Assembly (NCBI RefSeq): GCF_008711175.1
Contig: NZ_VWNF01000003.1
Coordinates: 23,520-87,519, forward strand
DNA: 64,000 bases
Reading direction: 5' to 3'
From: Nesterenkonia ebinurensis
GTDB taxonomy: Bacteria > Actinomycetota > Actinomycetes > Actinomycetales > Micrococcaceae
Position 1 is the stretch's first letter; each line of letters starts with the position of its first letter. Made by a program: the position numbers and the translations under genes. Below are positions 1-12,124 of the stretch, in pieces. Under the pieces are notes generated by a model. The model saw only the letters and a list, made by a program, of their open reading frames with translations, had not been told where the DNA came from and made no database searches.

Positions 1-302
1 TTCTCATCGCGCGGGATGAGCATCCGCAGCAGCTTCTCGGAGGCTTCCTCGAGCTGTTCCTGGAGCCGGGGCACCTCAGCAGCGAGCTCGGCGTCGTCCT
101 CTGCGAACTCCTGGGCGGTCTCCAGGTCGTCCTGCAGCTGGGAGACGCGGCCGTGTGCCTCCACCACGCCACTGAGCTGGGCGTAGCGGCGGCCGAGCTT
201 GCGGGCCAGAGCCTGGTCAGTATGCGTCTCAGGCTCGGCCAGCCTAGCCTGCAGCTCCTTGTGCTCGGCCAGCAGGCCGGTCACGGAGTCGAACATTCCC
301 AT
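1..302 (-). CDS. prfA: Peptide chain release factor 1, N-terminal part (runs off the window)
   Basis: The minus-strand frame starts at ATG 302 ([21 protein letters not shown]), with a second in-frame ATG at 296, and runs off the left edge after about 100 codons. The visible part is the coiled-coil N-terminal domain of class I release factors, including the stretch [14 protein letters not shown]. The GGQ catalytic loop and the stop-codon recognition motif would lie outside the window. RF1 hydrolyses peptidyl-tRNA at UAA and UAG codons. The start lies 2 nt after the rho stop codon, so rho and prfA are almost certainly co-transcribed, as is usual in Micrococcales. Identity rests on the domain sequence and this synteny. 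Confidence 0.9.
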   Translation of the reverse strand, partial: MGMFDSVTGLLAEHKELQARLAEPETHTDQALARKLGRRYAQLSGVVEAHGRVSQLQDDLETAQEFAEDDAELAAEVPRLQEQLEEASEKLLRMLIPRDE

Positions 303-304
303 GA

Positions 305-2161
305 CTATTTGTCGCCGTTGCCGCCCAGGGTGGTCTTCTGGGTCAGCAGCAGGAACTCTGCATTGGAGCTGGTCTCCTTGATCTTCTTCAGCAGCAGGTC
401 AAGGCCCTGCTCCTGCTCCAGGCCGGAGAGCACGCGGCGCAGCTTCCACATGATCTGGACCTCATCGCCGGAGAGCAGGTTCTCCTCACGACGGGTGGAG
501 GACTCGGAGACGCTGATCGCCGGGAAGATCCGCTTATCAGCCAGACGGCGGCTGAGCCGCAGCTCCATATTGCCGGTGCCCTTGAACTCTTCGAAGATCA
601 CCTCGTCCATCTTCGATCCGGTCTCTACCAGGGCGGTGGCCAGGATGGTCAGCGATCCGCCGTGCTCGATATTGCGGGCGGCGCCGAAGAAGCGCTTGGG
701 CGGGTAGAGCGCGTTGGCGTCCACACCGCCGGAGAGAATACGGCCCGACGCCGGAGCGGCAGTGTTGTAGGCACGGCCCAGGCGGGTCATGGAGTCCAGG
801 AGGACCACCACGTCCTTGCCCAGCTCCACCAGGCGCTTGGCGCGCTCGATGGCCAGCTCGGCCACGGTGGTGTGGTCGTCAGCGGGCCGGTCGAAGGTGG
901 AGGCGATGACCTCGCCGTCCACAGTGCGCTGCATATCGGTGACTTCCTCAGGGCGCTCATCGACCAGCACCATCATCAGGTGCACCTCGGGGTTATTGGT
1001 CTTGATCGCCTGGGCCAGGGCCTGCAGGATCATCGTCTTGCCGGCCTTGGGAGGGGAGACGATGAGGCCGCGCTGACCCTTGCCGATAGGAGCCACCAGG
1101 TCAATGACGCGGGGGGCGAGGTTCTTGGGGTCACCCTCCAGGCGCAGCCGGTCCTGAGGATAGAGAGGAGTGAGTTTGTTGAACTCGACCCGCTCGGTAT
1201 TGGCCTCCACGGGGCGGCCGTTGACCTTCTCCACCTTGACCAGGGCGGCGAACTTCTGCCGCTTATTGGGCTTCTGGTTCTCGTTGGGGGCCTTGATGAA
1301 GCCGGTGACCACATCGCCCTTGCGCAGACTGTTCTTCTTGACCTGCTGCAGAGAGACGTAGACGTCGTTCTGACCGGGCAGGTAGCCGGAGGTGCGCACA
1401 AAGGCGTAGTTGTCCAGCACATCGAGGATACCGGCGATCGGGATCAGCTGGTCCTCGTCAGTGACCTGCTCGTCGTCGAACTCAGGACCGCGGTTGCGGT
1501 CGTTGCGGTCGCGCCGGTTGCGGTTGCGGTCATTGCGGTTCCGGCGGCGGTTGCGCCGGTCGTTGCGGTCATCTCGGTTATTGCCGCCACGATCGTCGTC
1601 GTTGTCGCGCCCCTGGCTGTCCTGATCGGACTGGTCGCGGGAATCCTCATTGCCTCCGCCCTGCTGGCGATCCTGGTGGTCCTCAGACTTCTTCTGCTGG
1701 GACTTGCCCTGGTTCTCGCCACCCTGCTGGGCGTCGTCGTTCCTGCTCCGATCGTTGCGACTGCGGCGGTTGCGGCCACGGCCCTTGTCCTGGTCGGACT
1801 GTTCTTGCTGGTGGTCGGAGCTTTGCTCCGCCGCTGCCTCAGTCGCCTCGGAGGAGCCAGCATCCTGTTCGCTCTTCTTTCGGCTGGGTCGGTCGCCCTG
1901 CTCCTTCTGCTCCTTGGCACGGCCGTTCTTCTCGGCCTTCTTGGTATCCCGATCTGCCACGGCTCCGCCGCGCTGGTGGGCGGAGATCGCCTCTACCAGA
2001 TCAGATTTGCGCATCCGGGAGGATCCGGCGATGCCGAGCTGGGAGGCCAGCGCCTTCAGCTGGGCCAGTTTGAGCCCGGCCAATCCGCTTCCGGTGCCGT
2101 TTGCTTCAGCATTGTTCTTCACATCCTGAGCCGCTGGGGCTTCAGTGGTGGTTTCTGTCAC
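305..2161 (-). CDS. rho: Transcription termination factor Rho with long Arg/Asn/Asp-rich insertion
   Basis: A 618-aa hexameric RNA helicase/ATPase that terminates transcription. The Rho N-terminal helical domain lies at about residues 25-65 ([15 protein letters not shown]). A very polar insertion rich in R, N, D, Q and G spans about 70-230, with RNRR/DRND-type repeats. The cold-shock-like RNA-binding domain follows at about 240-320 ([13 protein letters not shown]). The ATPase has a P-loop (SPPKAGKT) and a Walker B segment ([11 protein letters not shown]), and later [14 protein letters not shown]. High-GC actinobacterial Rho proteins typically carry such an insertion, so it is not an artefact. 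The start is GTG 2161, preceded by GAAGGAA. All catalytic motifs seen are intact. A tiny ORF with a good ribosome site lies in the leader (see 2222-2248). Confidence 0.97.
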   Translation of the reverse strand: MTETTTEAPAAQDVKNNAEANGTGSGLAGLKLAQLKALASQLGIAGSSRMRKSDLVEAISAHQRGGAVADRDTKKAEKNGRAKEQKEQGDRPSRKKSEQDAGSSEATEAAAEQSSDHQQEQSDQDKGRGRNRRSRNDRSRNDDAQQGGENQGKSQQKKSEDHQDRQQGGGNEDSRDQSDQDSQGRDNDDDRGGNNRDDRNDRRNRRRNRNDRNRNRRDRNDRNRGPEFDDEQVTDEDQLIPIAGILDVLDNYAFVRTSGYLPGQNDVYVSLQQVKKNSLRKGDVVTGFIKAPNENQKPNKRQKFAALVKVEKVNGRPVEANTERVEFNKLTPLYPQDRLRLEGDPKNLAPRVIDLVAPIGKGQRGLIVSPPKAGKTMILQALAQAIKTNNPEVHLMMVLVDERPEEVTDMQRTVDGEVIASTFDRPADDHTTVAELAIERAKRLVELGKDVVVLLDSMTRLGRAYNTAAPASGRILSGGVDANALYPPKRFFGAARNIEHGGSLTILATALVETGSKMDEVIFEEFKGTGNMELRLSRRLADKRIFPAISVSESSTRREENLLSGDEVQIMWKLRRVLSGLEQEQGLDLLLKKIKETSSNAEFLLLTQKTTLGGNGDK

Positions 2162-2221
2162 GAAGGTTTCCTTCTCCCTCGTCGGGCAGACTGCGTTCAG
2201 ATGCAGCCAACGGTTTCCATG

Positions 2222-2248
2222 TCAGGCTTTCGCGCATACCTGCGGCAT
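2222..2248 (-). CDS. Putative 8-codon leader ORF upstream of rho
   Basis: On the minus strand an AGGAGA ribosome site (2255-2260) is followed 7 nt later by ATG 2248 and an 8-codon frame, MPQVCAKA, ending in TGA. It sits about 60 nt upstream of the rho GTG, within the 206-bp gap between thrB and rho. The ribosome site is better than that of many real genes here. It may be a translated regulatory leader controlling rho, since Rho is known to be autoregulated through its leader in other bacteria, or it may be chance. Nothing but the ribosome site and position supports it. Confidence 0.35.
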   Translation of the reverse strand: MPQVCAKA

Positions 2249-2367
2249 ATAGATTCTCCTCAGATGCGTTCAATGACACACAAACAGGCTATGCACGGGT
2301 GCGGTACTGATGATTAGCCCATCTGGGAGAGCGCGAACTGCGCGAAAGCTACTCGGCGATTCTTCGA

Positions 2368-3414
2368 TCACCGCAGTACCTCCACTGTAGCACCTGTACG
2401 CGCTATTGGCAGACTCTTGGGTGAAAATGTGTCGTCGAAGCCGGTTTCCGCCGCAAAGCGCCCCATAAGCTCAGCGCAGGACGCCGCCCGGCTCGCCTCG
2501 GTCAGCACCAGCACCGCAGGGCCGGCACCGGAGATCACCGCAGCGTATCCTGCGCCACGCAGCTGGTCCACCAGCGCCATGGAGGCTGGGAAAGCCTGGC
2601 GTCGGTACTCCTGGTGCAGGTAGTCCTCGGTGGCATCGAGCAGCAGGGCGGGCTCAGTGGTGATGGCATGCACCAGCAGGGCGGCTCGGGAGCTGTTCTT
2701 GGCTGCCTGCTCATGGGGCACGCTGACCGGCAGCAGGTCCCGGGCAGCCTGGGTGGACTGAACAGAGTTCGGCACCGCCAGCACGCAGGTCACCTCCGGA
2801 TGGGGCGTCAACGGCGCGGTTTTGAACAACGGTTCAGGAGTATCCGCCGCCTGCCAGGAGACGGCCACTGAGCCGCGCAGGGCTGGGACATAGTTATCCG
2901 GGTGGCCTTCGATCCGTGAGCCGATCTGCAGCTGCTCCTCAGCACTCAGCCCGCCGGGTACCAGCTGGTGCGCAGTGAGCACGGCAGTGGTGATCGCCGC
3001 TGCGGAGGAACCGAGCCCGCGAGAGTGCGGAATGGCGTTCTGCGCGTTAACCTGCAGGTCAGGCAGCCAGTAACCTTTGGCTGCGAGGATCCGCTCCACG
3101 GCGGTGATCACCAGATGTGAGGCATCGGTGGGCAGCTGATCCGCACCTTCACCGTCGACGACGACGTGCACAGCCGGCTTCTCCGGATCCCGCCGGGGTG
3201 CGGCGCTGACCTCAATCTCGTCACGCCATTCCAAGGCCAGACCCAGGGTGTCGTAGCCAGGGCCGAGGTTGGCGCTGGTGGCCGGTACGGACAGCCGGAA
3301 ACGCACCGAGGCGGCGAGTGGTTCACGCAGCTGCTCGGCAGGGGCACCGGCAGCTGCGTCCGGGGCCAGTCCCTGGCCGAGCTTTCGGAGATGAGCGGGC
3401 ATCTTTCGGCTCAC
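2368..3414 (-). CDS. thrB: Homoserine kinase
   Basis: A 348-aa GHMP-family kinase that phosphorylates L-homoserine to O-phosphohomoserine in threonine synthesis. The N-terminal GHMP strand is [19 protein letters not shown] (about residues 43-61) and the ATP-binding loop is [11 protein letters not shown]. The GHMP C-terminal domain contains [11 protein letters not shown]. The start used is GTG 3414, which overlaps the thrC stop by 4 nt (GTGA) and implies translational coupling. An in-frame ATG at 3402 would remove only four residues. It is the last gene of the hom-thrC-thrB run before the rho leader. The roughly 30-residue N-terminal extension before the GHMP fold has no obvious function. Confidence 0.96.
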   Translation of the reverse strand: MSRKMPAHLRKLGQGLAPDAAAGAPAEQLREPLAASVRFRLSVPATSANLGPGYDTLGLALEWRDEIEVSAAPRRDPEKPAVHVVVDGEGADQLPTDASHLVITAVERILAAKGYWLPDLQVNAQNAIPHSRGLGSSAAAITTAVLTAHQLVPGGLSAEEQLQIGSRIEGHPDNYVPALRGSVAVSWQAADTPEPLFKTAPLTPHPEVTCVLAVPNSVQSTQAARDLLPVSVPHEQAAKNSSRAALLVHAITTEPALLLDATEDYLHQEYRRQAFPASMALVDQLRGAGYAAVISGAGPAVLVLTEASRAASCAELMGRFAAETGFDDTFSPKSLPIARTGATVEVLR

Positions 3415-4493
3415 AGTCCCAGGGTGCGGGCCACAGTCTCCACGTCCTGGGGCACCTGGGTGGGGGCTGCGGCGTCGTAGGCTCCTGAGCTCAGCTCAGG
3501 GTTATTGATGGCCCAGTCGGGGTCCTTCAGCCCGTGGCCGGTCACCGTGATCACCCAGCACTTGCCGGCCGGCACCTCACCGGCACTGTGCTTCTTGATC
3601 AGCCCGGCCACCCCGGAGGCGGAGGCAGGCTCCACGAAGACGCCCTCCTTGGCGGAGAGCCAGCGATGCGCAGCAAGGATCTGCTCATCAGTGACCGCCT
3701 CGATCACTCCGCCAGAGGCGTCCCGGGCGGCTTCAGCCTGCTCCCAGGAGGCCGGGTTGCCGATCCGGATGGCGGTGGCCACGGTCTCCGGCTCGGTGAT
3801 CGGATGTCCGGCCACAATCGGGGCTGAGCCTGCAGCCTGGAATCCCCACATCACCGGCAGCGATGAGACGACGCCGTCTTCGTAGTACTCCTGGTAGCCC
3901 TTCCAGTAAGCGGTGATGTTGCCTGCGTTGCCCACTGGCAGCAGGTGGTAGTCCGGGGCTGTGCCCAGGGCGTCGACCACCTCGAAGGCTGCGGTCTTCT
4001 GCCCCTGGATACGGGCCGGGTTGACCGAGTTGACCAGGAAGACCGGATAGTTCTCGGCAAGTTTTCGGGCCACCTCCAGGCAGCCGTCAAAGTTGCCGTC
4101 AATCTGGATCAGCTCCGCCCCGTGGGCCACCGCCTGGGAAAGCTTCCCCATGGCGATCTTTCCGGCCGGCACCAGCACTGCACAGGTCAGCCCGGCCTGG
4201 GTGGCATAGGCCGCTGCAGAGGCTGAAGTATTGCCGGTGGAGGCGCAGACCACAGCCTTGGCGCCCTCGCTGACTGCGGTGGTGATGGCCATGGTCATCC
4301 CGCGGTCCTTGAAGGATCCGGTGGGGTTCATCCCCTCCACCTTCAGATGGACCTCGCCGTCCACCAGTTCAGACAGCGCCGGGGCGTGGACCAGCGGGGT
4401 GCCGCCCTCGCCCAGGGTGATGATCCTCTGGCCCTCCTCCACGGGGAGCCTGTCGAAGTATTCGCGGATGACTCCGCGCCACTGATGCGCCAT
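3411..4493 (-). CDS. thrC: Threonine synthase
   Basis: A 360-aa fold-type II PLP enzyme converting O-phosphohomoserine to L-threonine. The PLP-lysine motif is [11 protein letters not shown] (about residues 55-65). [13 protein letters not shown] follows, and the phosphate-binding glycine loop is [15 protein letters not shown]. Its length matches the short actinobacterial form. It begins 11 nt downstream of the hom stop and overlaps thrB by 4 nt, so hom-thrC-thrB is an operon. No active-site residue looks altered. Confidence 0.97.
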   Translation of the reverse strand: MAHQWRGVIREYFDRLPVEEGQRIITLGEGGTPLVHAPALSELVDGEVHLKVEGMNPTGSFKDRGMTMAITTAVSEGAKAVVCASTGNTSASAAAYATQAGLTCAVLVPAGKIAMGKLSQAVAHGAELIQIDGNFDGCLEVARKLAENYPVFLVNSVNPARIQGQKTAAFEVVDALGTAPDYHLLPVGNAGNITAYWKGYQEYYEDGVVSSLPVMWGFQAAGSAPIVAGHPITEPETVATAIRIGNPASWEQAEAARDASGGVIEAVTDEQILAAHRWLSAKEGVFVEPASASGVAGLIKKHSAGEVPAGKCWVITVTGHGLKDPDWAINNPELSSGAYDAAAPTQVPQDVETVARTLGL

Positions 4494-4504
4494 CTTCTCT
4501 CCCC

Positions 4505-5869
4505 CTACTTCTCAACCTCGACGCGCAGCACCGAGTTCACGCTCTTGACCACTTCCAGTCCATGCAGCTGAAGAACGGTTTCGTGCAGGTCCTTCTCGCT
4601 GGCCAGGTGGGTGACGATCTGGACTTTGGCGCCGTTGTCGCTGTCCTCGACCTCACCCTCAACCGTGACCGAGCCCGGCTGGCGCATGGCTTCGATGGAA
4701 ACGTGATGATCGGCCAGCACCCGGGCGACCTCGGCGATCACACCCTCCTTATCGGCCACGTCCATATCGATGTAGTACTGGGTGGTGGCCTTCTCGATGG
4801 GCAGGGCGGGCAGGTCTACCTCGCTGGAGATGGTGGGGGCCTCTGGGACGGGGGCGCGCAGTCGGCGGGCTACGGCCACCACATCGCCCATGATGGCGCT
4901 GGATGTGGGCTTACCCCCGGCGCCCTGTCCGTAGAACATCAGCTCACCGGCGTTCTCAGCCACGACGAACACGGCGTTGAAGGCACCGCGCACACTGGCC
5001 AGCGGGTGGGTGCGGGGCAGCAGGGTGGGGTGCACTCGCAGCACCACTCCGGGGTCCTGGCCCTTGCTGTGCTTCTCTGCGATGGCCAGCAGCTTGATCA
5101 CGTATCCGGAGGCTGCGGCGGCCTCAATATCGTCCTGGGTGACCTCGGTGATGCCTTCGCAGTAGACATCATCAAAGCTGAAGGGGGCGTGGAAGGCCAG
5201 GGTGCCCAGGATGGCTGCCTTGGCTGCGGCGTCGTGCCCTGCCACATCGGCAGTGGGGTCGGATTCGGCGTAGCCGAGCTTCTGGGCCTCGGCAAGAGCG
5301 TGGTCGAAGGCAGCGCCGGTGCTGTCCATCTGGTCCAGAATGTAGTTGGTGGTGCCGTTGACGATGCCCATCACCTTGGTGATCCGGTCCCCGGAGAGCG
5401 ACTCCTCGATCGGCCGCAGAATCGGGATGGCCCCACCCACTGAGGCCTCGTAGCGCAGCAGGGCGCCGGTCTGGGCAGCCACCGCGTTCAGCTCAGCGCC
5501 GCGGGAGGCCAGCAGTGCCTTATTGCCGGTCACCACGGCCGCGCCACGGTCCAGGGCTCGTTCGATCAGCGCACCGGCAGGCTCCAGACCACCGATCAGC
5601 TCGATGACCAGGTCCACACTGTCCACCAGGGACTCCGCATCGGTGGTCAACAGTTCGCCGGGGATCTTCCAGTCACGGGGGGCCTCGGGGTCACGCACGG
5701 CCACCCCGACCAGCCGCACTGGGGTTCCCACCCGTGCGGAGATCAGTTCCCGTTCCTCCACCAGGGTGCGGGCCACCTGGGCGCCCACATTGCCTGCGCC
5801 CAGCAGCCCGATGGTGATCGCATCGCTCGGTGCGGACGGAGACAGCTTCGGGAGCGGGGTCATGGTCAC
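4505..5869 (-). CDS. hom: Homoserine dehydrogenase with C-terminal ACT domain
   Basis: A 454-aa NAD(P)H-dependent enzyme reducing aspartate semialdehyde to homoserine, the branch point to threonine and methionine. The Rossmann motif [13 protein letters not shown] is at about residues 22-34. The catalytic domain includes [12 protein letters not shown] and [13 protein letters not shown]. The C-terminal ACT domain (about 370-450) begins near [18 protein letters not shown], which in this family mediates threonine feedback inhibition. The start is ATG 5869 with a purine-rich stretch upstream. The 73-bp gap to lysA may hold a promoter, but I see no convincing boxes. Confidence 0.97.
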   Translation of the reverse strand: MTMTPLPKLSPSAPSDAITIGLLGAGNVGAQVARTLVEERELISARVGTPVRLVGVAVRDPEAPRDWKIPGELLTTDAESLVDSVDLVIELIGGLEPAGALIERALDRGAAVVTGNKALLASRGAELNAVAAQTGALLRYEASVGGAIPILRPIEESLSGDRITKVMGIVNGTTNYILDQMDSTGAAFDHALAEAQKLGYAESDPTADVAGHDAAAKAAILGTLAFHAPFSFDDVYCEGITEVTQDDIEAAAASGYVIKLLAIAEKHSKGQDPGVVLRVHPTLLPRTHPLASVRGAFNAVFVVAENAGELMFYGQGAGGKPTSSAIMGDVVAVARRLRAPVPEAPTISSEVDLPALPIEKATTQYYIDMDVADKEGVIAEVARVLADHHVSIEAMRQPGSVTVEGEVEDSDNGAKVQIVTHLASEKDLHETVLQLHGLEVVKSVNSVLRVEVEK

Positions 5870-5942
5870 CTTCTTCAGTATGCGGCAGGTTCGGTTGTCC
5901 GGTGAGCGGGGCGGCGTCGTGGTCGGTCAGGGTGGGGCCACC

Positions 5943-7391
5943 TCAGGGATAGCCGGTGTCCCGGGCCAGCATCATCTCTTCGGTCTCCCGGCGGATGAGC
6001 ACCTGGGCCTGTCCGTCCCTCACCGCGACCACGGCGGGCCGGGTGAGGTAGTTGTAGTTGCTGGACAGCGAGTGGCAGTACGCCCCGGTGGCCGGCACCG
6101 CGAGGATATCCCCCCGCGTGACAGCCGGTGGCAAGTATACGTTTCTGACCACGATGTCACCGGACTCACAGTGCTTTCCCACGATGCGAGACAGAATATG
6201 CTCCCCGGTCACCCGACGGTCGGCGAGGACCGCTGAGTAATCGGCGTCGTAGAGGACCGGCCGGGCATTGTCGGCCATCCCGCCGTCCACCGCGATATAG
6301 CGGCGGGTGATGCCATCCTGGACCACCACGTCTTTGGTGGTGCCGGCCGTGTAGAGGGTGACTCCGGCCGGTCCGGCGATGCTGCGGCCGGGTTCGATGC
6401 TGATCCGGGGGATGCTGATGCCCTGCTCGGTGCAGGCTTCCCGCACCGCTGCCGCCAGCGCCTGGGCGATATCCTCCGGCGGACGGGGGTGGTCGGCCTC
6501 GGTGTAGGCGATGCCGTGACCGCCGCCCAGATCCAGTTCGGGCAGGACGACGCCGCGGCTGGCTCCAATCCGCGCCAGGAACCCGATCAGTTTGCCGGCG
6601 GCCAGTTCGAATCCGGCGGGCTCGAAGATCTGCGAGCCGATGTGGCAGTGCAGGCCGATCAGCTCTACGCCGGGGGTGTCCAGGGCCTGCTCCACTGCAG
6701 TCCAGGCCGGGGAGCCGAGGTAGGGGTTGGCGGCTTCAGTCTGTGTGCCCGGCACTGGGGTGAGCGACAACCCGAATTTCTGATCCTCGTGGGCGGTGGC
6801 GATGTATTCGTGGGTGGATGCGTACACTCCGGGGGTCAGCCGCAGCATGACCTTGGCGGTGCGGCCCAACTGGCTGGCGATGGCCGAGATGCGGCTGATC
6901 TCATCCACGGAGTCGGCAATGATGCGACCGATCCCGAGTTCGACCGCGCGGGTGATCTCGGCATCGGACTTATTGTTGCCGTGCAGGCCGATCCGGGCGG
7001 GTTCGACGCCTGCGGCCAGGGTGATGGCCAGCTCGCCGCCGCTGGCGGTGTCGATGTTCAGCCCCTCCTCGGCAGCCCAGCGCGCGGCGTGGGTGGTCAG
7101 GAAGGCCTTGCCTGCGTAGAACACGTCGACCTCAGTGTCCGGAGCGAAAGCTGCGGTGAAGGCCTCGCGGAAGCCGCGGGCCCGGGCCCGGAAGTCGTTC
7201 TCGGAGACAACGTAGAGCGGGGTGCCGTAGCTGGCGGCCAGCTCGCTGACCGGGATGCCGCCCAGGGTGAGCTCGCCTTCAGTGGTGCGGGCGGTATCAG
7301 CCGGGAAGAGCTTGGCCTCTAAGTCATCGGTGCTCTCCCGTGCGGCCAGCCACTCCGGGGCAAGGGGGTGCGGGGCGGTTGTCATAGCCAC
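5943..7391 (-). CDS. lysA: Diaminopimelate decarboxylase
   Basis: A 482-aa fold-type III PLP enzyme that decarboxylates meso-diaminopimelate to L-lysine. The PLP-lysine segment FYAGKAFLT is near residue 90. The glycine-rich PLP phosphate motif appears as LDLGGGHGIAY, and the substrate-binding segment EPGRSIAGPAG follows. C-terminal residues ESGDIVVRN and ATGAYCHSLSSNYN are typical, including the Cys of the CESGD motif. The first codon is ATG 7391, 3 nt after the argS stop, so argS-lysA are co-transcribed as in many actinobacteria. The roughly 30-residue N-terminal extension is common in the group. Confidence 0.96.
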   Translation of the reverse strand: MAMTTAPHPLAPEWLAARESTDDLEAKLFPADTARTTEGELTLGGIPVSELAASYGTPLYVVSENDFRARARGFREAFTAAFAPDTEVDVFYAGKAFLTTHAARWAAEEGLNIDTASGGELAITLAAGVEPARIGLHGNNKSDAEITRAVELGIGRIIADSVDEISRISAIASQLGRTAKVMLRLTPGVYASTHEYIATAHEDQKFGLSLTPVPGTQTEAANPYLGSPAWTAVEQALDTPGVELIGLHCHIGSQIFEPAGFELAAGKLIGFLARIGASRGVVLPELDLGGGHGIAYTEADHPRPPEDIAQALAAAVREACTEQGISIPRISIEPGRSIAGPAGVTLYTAGTTKDVVVQDGITRRYIAVDGGMADNARPVLYDADYSAVLADRRVTGEHILSRIVGKHCESGDIVVRNVYLPPAVTRGDILAVPATGAYCHSLSSNYNYLTRPAVVAVRDGQAQVLIRRETEEMMLARDTGYP

Positions 7392-7394
7392 CCC

Positions 7395-9095
7395 CTACAT
7401 CTTCTCCGGGGCGGAGACCCCCAGCAGTGCCAGGCCGTTGCGCAGCACCTGGACTGCGGCGTCGTTGAGCCACAGCCGGGTGCGGTGCAGGTCAGTGACC
7501 GGTTCCACAGTGCCGTCCTCGTGGACGCTGGGCGCGATCCTGCACTTGGCGTACCAGGCGTGGTAGGCCGAGGCCAGATCCTCCAGATATCGGGCTACCC
7601 GGTGCGGTTCACGCAGCTCGGCGGCCCGGGCGATGGTGTTGGGGAACTTGGCGAGGTGGGCCAGCAGCTCCTCCTCCCGGACATGGGTGAGCAGGGCGGC
7701 GTCGAACCCTCCCCCCTCCGGACCCGTGCGGTCCACCCCTTGTGCGGCCGCGTTGCGAGCGGCATTGCAGGCCCGGGCGTGGGCGTACTGGACGTAGAAG
7801 ACCGGGTTGTCGTTGGTCTTGGACTGCAGCAGATCCAGGTCGAGATCGATGGACTGGTCGGCCGAGTACCGGGCGAGCGAGTACCGGGCGGCGTCGACAC
7901 CAATCGCGTCCACCAGGTCCTCCAAGGTCAACACCGTACCGGCCCGCTTGGACATCCGCACCGGCTTGCCATCCTGAACGAGGTTGACCATCTGGCCGAT
8001 GAGCAGCTCGAGGTTCTCATGCGGGGTATCGCCGAAGGCCGCGCAGACAGCCATCATGCGCCCGATGTAGCCGTGGTGGTCGGCTCCGAGCATGATGTAG
8101 CACTGGTCGAAGCCTCGTTCGCGCTTGTCCAGGTAATAGGCAATATCCCCAGAGATATAGGCGCCGTCACCGTCGGATTTGATGATGACACGGTCCTTGT
8201 CGTCCCCGAACACCGTGGTGCGCAGCCAGACTGCGCCACCCTCTTCGTAGATATGCCCTGCTTCGCGCAGCCGTTCCACTGAACGCTCCACGGCCCCGGA
8301 CTCGTGGAGGGTGTCCTCGTGGAAGTAGACGTCGAACTCGACCCCGAAATTCCGCAGGGAGTCCTTGATCTGGTCGAACATGAGGTTCACCCCGCGGGCC
8401 CGGAACACCTCGATCGCATCAGCCTCATGGAGCGTACTCGGGTCCGGCTGGCCCTCGGCCAGAGCAGCGGCGATCACCTGTTCGGCGATCTCGGTGATGT
8501 ACTGCCCGCCGTAGCCGTCCTCTGGTGCCGGTTGGCCTTTGGCGCGGGACAGCAGCGACCTGGCGAACCGGTCGATCTGCGCGCCATGGTCGTTGAAGTA
8601 GTACTCCCGGGTGACCTCTGCCCCGGAAGCCGTGAGGATTCTGGCCAGACTGTCGCCGACAGCGGCCCACCGAGTGTGCCCAATGTGGATGGGGCCGGTG
8701 GGGTTGGCGGAGACGAACTCCAGGTTGATTCTGATCCCCGAGAAGGCACTGTTGTGCCCATAAGCGCCCCCGGCCTCGACGATGGTCCGGGCGAGCTGAC
8801 CGGCGGCCGCGGCGTCGAGCGTGATGTTGATGAACCCGGGGCCAGCAATGTCGACGGATTGAACGCCCTGGTGCTCGGTGAGCCGGGCGGCGATGACCTC
8901 TGCCAGCTGGCGGGGGTTGGTTTGGGCCTGCTTGGCCAGCTGCAGGGCGATATTGGTGGCCCAGTCTCCGTGCTCGCGGCTCTTGGGCCGCTCCACTCGC
9001 ACCTCATCAGGGATGGTGTCGAGGAGGACGTCGCCGGCGTCGACCGCCTCGGCGAGAGTGGTTTTCACAACGGAGGAGAGTTCTTCGGGAGTCAC
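7395..9095 (-). CDS. argS: Arginyl-tRNA synthetase
   Basis: A 566-aa class I aminoacyl-tRNA synthetase charging tRNA-Arg. The N-terminal additional domain that contacts the tRNA D-loop spans about residues 1-110. The HIGH signature appears as [14 protein letters not shown] after FVSANPTGP. The KMSKS-equivalent is [13 protein letters not shown]. The C-terminal DALR anticodon-binding domain covers about 450-566. It starts at ATG 9095 and heads the cluster argS-lysA-hom-thrC-thrB. Length and motif spacing are normal. Confidence 0.97.
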   Translation of the reverse strand: MTPEELSSVVKTTLAEAVDAGDVLLDTIPDEVRVERPKSREHGDWATNIALQLAKQAQTNPRQLAEVIAARLTEHQGVQSVDIAGPGFINITLDAAAAGQLARTIVEAGGAYGHNSAFSGIRINLEFVSANPTGPIHIGHTRWAAVGDSLARILTASGAEVTREYYFNDHGAQIDRFARSLLSRAKGQPAPEDGYGGQYITEIAEQVIAAALAEGQPDPSTLHEADAIEVFRARGVNLMFDQIKDSLRNFGVEFDVYFHEDTLHESGAVERSVERLREAGHIYEEGGAVWLRTTVFGDDKDRVIIKSDGDGAYISGDIAYYLDKRERGFDQCYIMLGADHHGYIGRMMAVCAAFGDTPHENLELLIGQMVNLVQDGKPVRMSKRAGTVLTLEDLVDAIGVDAARYSLARYSADQSIDLDLDLLQSKTNDNPVFYVQYAHARACNAARNAAAQGVDRTGPEGGGFDAALLTHVREEELLAHLAKFPNTIARAAELREPHRVARYLEDLASAYHAWYAKCRIAPSVHEDGTVEPVTDLHRTRLWLNDAAVQVLRNGLALLGVSAPEKM

Positions 9096-9138
9096 CCGGA
9101 CAGTCTACCCACGGCACTGCACCGGAGAGCTCAGCACC

Positions 9139-10611
<1,473 letters not shown>

Positions 10612-10619
10612 TTAATAGT

Positions 10620-10901
10620 ATGAAGACTTTCACCAAGCGGGAGCTCAATCAGAAAACCGCTGAGGTCTTGAATGCCCTGGAGCTGGGCGAGGACTTGATC
10701 ATCATCACTGAGCGTGGTGAGGAGAAGTATGAGATCCGGCGCCGGGAACCCTCCCTTGATCCGCTGGAGCGGCTTCGCCGGTCTGGGATGCTCATCCCGC
10801 CGTCGGATAACCCTCCGCCCATGCCACCCATCGACTACGACCGACCACGCAACCCTGAACGCGTCGATCGCCTCATCGACGAGATGAAGGGCGACCACTG
10901 A
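10620..10901 (+). CDS. Phd/YefM-type antitoxin
   Basis: A 93-aa protein with the Phd/YefM DNA-binding fold at the N-terminus (FTKRELNQKTAEVLNALELG, then LIITERGEEKYEIR). An extended Pro-rich C-terminal tail rich in charged residues is typical of the toxin-neutralising region. It lies 4 nt upstream of a PIN-domain toxin gene. No Shine-Dalgarno precedes ATG 10620. TACATT at 10608-10613 sits 6 nt before the start and could be the -10 of a leaderless transcript, with repression by the TA complex expected from the family. Confidence 0.85.
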   Translation: MKTFTKRELNQKTAEVLNALELGEDLIIITERGEEKYEIRRREPSLDPLERLRRSGMLIPPSDNPPPMPPIDYDRPRNPERVDRLIDEMKGDH

Positions 10902-10905
10902 GGCA

Positions 10906-11298
10906 ATGTGGTTTATCGACTCATCAGCCGCTCTGCACACAGTTGTTCCGGACGGAGACATCCGCGCAGAAGAATGGTTTCAACACGCGATTGGGAACAA
11001 AGAAACACTACTTGCGTCCACGCTTCTGAGACTGGAGTTCACCCGCATTCTTCGACGAGACCGGCAGCCTCTGGACAAAGGCGACTGGCTGCTGGAGGGC
11101 ACTGCCTTCATCCGCCTCGATGGCCGAGTCCTGCGCTATGCCGCGAGCATCGAACCGCATATCCGTTCGCTGGACGCCATACATCTGGCAACAGCGGTGC
11201 TCTCGGAGACGAATCCAACAGTGGTCACCCACGACAGCACCATGAAAGCAGTCGCCGAGCATCTCGGCCTGAGGACTTACGACCCGATGCAGGCGTAG
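10906..11298 (+). CDS. VapC-like PIN-domain toxin
   Basis: A 130-aa PIN-domain ribonuclease. The N-terminal acidic motif is WFIDSSAAL (first Asp). A central Glu occurs in LLRLEFTRILRR, then SLDAIHLATAVL with the conserved Asp, and VVTHDSTMKAVAEHLGL with the last acidic residue. All four metal-binding acidic positions seem present, so the nuclease is probably active. PIN toxins of this kind cut tRNA or rRNA when the antitoxin is degraded. The 4-nt gap to the antitoxin gene gives a standard antitoxin-first operon. Confidence 0.88.
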   Translation: MWFIDSSAALHTVVPDGDIRAEEWFQHAIGNKETLLASTLLRLEFTRILRRDRQPLDKGDWLLEGTAFIRLDGRVLRYAASIEPHIRSLDAIHLATAVLSETNPTVVTHDSTMKAVAEHLGLRTYDPMQA

Positions 11299-11326
11299 TG
11301 TCAGCAACGATTAACACGGGGTGGAG

Positions 11327-12103
11327 ATGAACCGACAGCACAGTGACGGATCGGCAGGGGATGCCGACTACGGCCGGATCGGGACCGGCTACCGGAACTA
11401 CCGGCAGCCTGAGCCAGCTTTCGAGACCGCCATCGCACAGGCGTTGGGTGAAGCGGAGACCGTGCTCAACGTCGGTGCCGGCGCCGGGTCCTATGAGCCC
11501 CGGGACCGGGCGGTCACTCCTGTTGAGCCCTCGGCCTCCATGCGGGGGCAGCGCCCGGCGGAGCTAGTTGAGGCCGTGGATGCCACCGCCGAGGACCTTC
11601 CGTTCCCCGATGATCACTTCGACGCGGCGATGATCACGTTCTCCGTTCATCAATGGGGTGACCTGGAGAAAGGGCTACACCAGATGCGACGGGTCACCAA
11701 GGGGCCTGTGATCGTGATGACCTGTGATCCTCAGCTGCTGGATCGATTCTGGCTGACCGATTATGCGCCAAAAGTGATTGAGACCGAGGCACGCCGCTAT
11801 CCGGCGATCGACAGGATCGCCGCCGCGCTCGGCGGAAACGTCGAGGTCACGCTCCTGCCGATCCCGCTGAAGTGCGCCGACGGCTTCAATGAGGCCTACT
11901 ACGGCCGGCCAGAGATACTTCTGGACCCAGGGGCCCGCCGCGCCAACTCAGCCTGGAGCTTCCTGAGCGAGGCAGAGGTCACCAAGGCAGAAGATATCCT
12001 GCGCCGTGACCTGGACTCCGGCCGCTGGGACCAGAAGTACGGGCATCTGCGCACCGCAGAGCAGTTCGAGGGTTCGCTGGTGCTCATCGCCGCCCGGCCA
12101 TAG
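11327..12103 (+). CDS. Class I SAM-dependent methyltransferase (substrate unknown)
   Basis: A 258-aa Methyltransf_11-like protein. Motif I is VLNVGAGAGSYEP (about residue 45). The acidic post-I region is EAVDATAEDLPFPDDHFDAAMITFSVHQW, quoted in shorter pieces as EAVDATAEDLPF and DDHFDAAMITF. RVTKGPVIVMTCDP resembles motif III. The C-terminal half (LTDYAPKVIETEARRYPAI) matches a family often annotated only as methyltransferase domain protein. ATG 11327 is chosen over GTG 11321. It follows the toxin gene by 28 bp but need not belong to that operon. The substrate cannot be predicted. Confidence 0.8.
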   Translation: MNRQHSDGSAGDADYGRIGTGYRNYRQPEPAFETAIAQALGEAETVLNVGAGAGSYEPRDRAVTPVEPSASMRGQRPAELVEAVDATAEDLPFPDDHFDAAMITFSVHQWGDLEKGLHQMRRVTKGPVIVMTCDPQLLDRFWLTDYAPKVIETEARRYPAIDRIAAALGGNVEVTLLPIPLKCADGFNEAYYGRPEILLDPGARRANSAWSFLSEAEVTKAEDILRRDLDSGRWDQKYGHLRTAEQFEGSLVLIAARP

Positions 12104-12124
12104 GCCGAACATCCCCGGTTCGCG

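Noticed and set aside
662..2317. Long plus-strand open frame opposite rho
   Set aside because: Codon shadow of the Arg/Asp-rich rho sequence; low-complexity Val/Leu product, no ribosome site, and rho on the other strand is certain.
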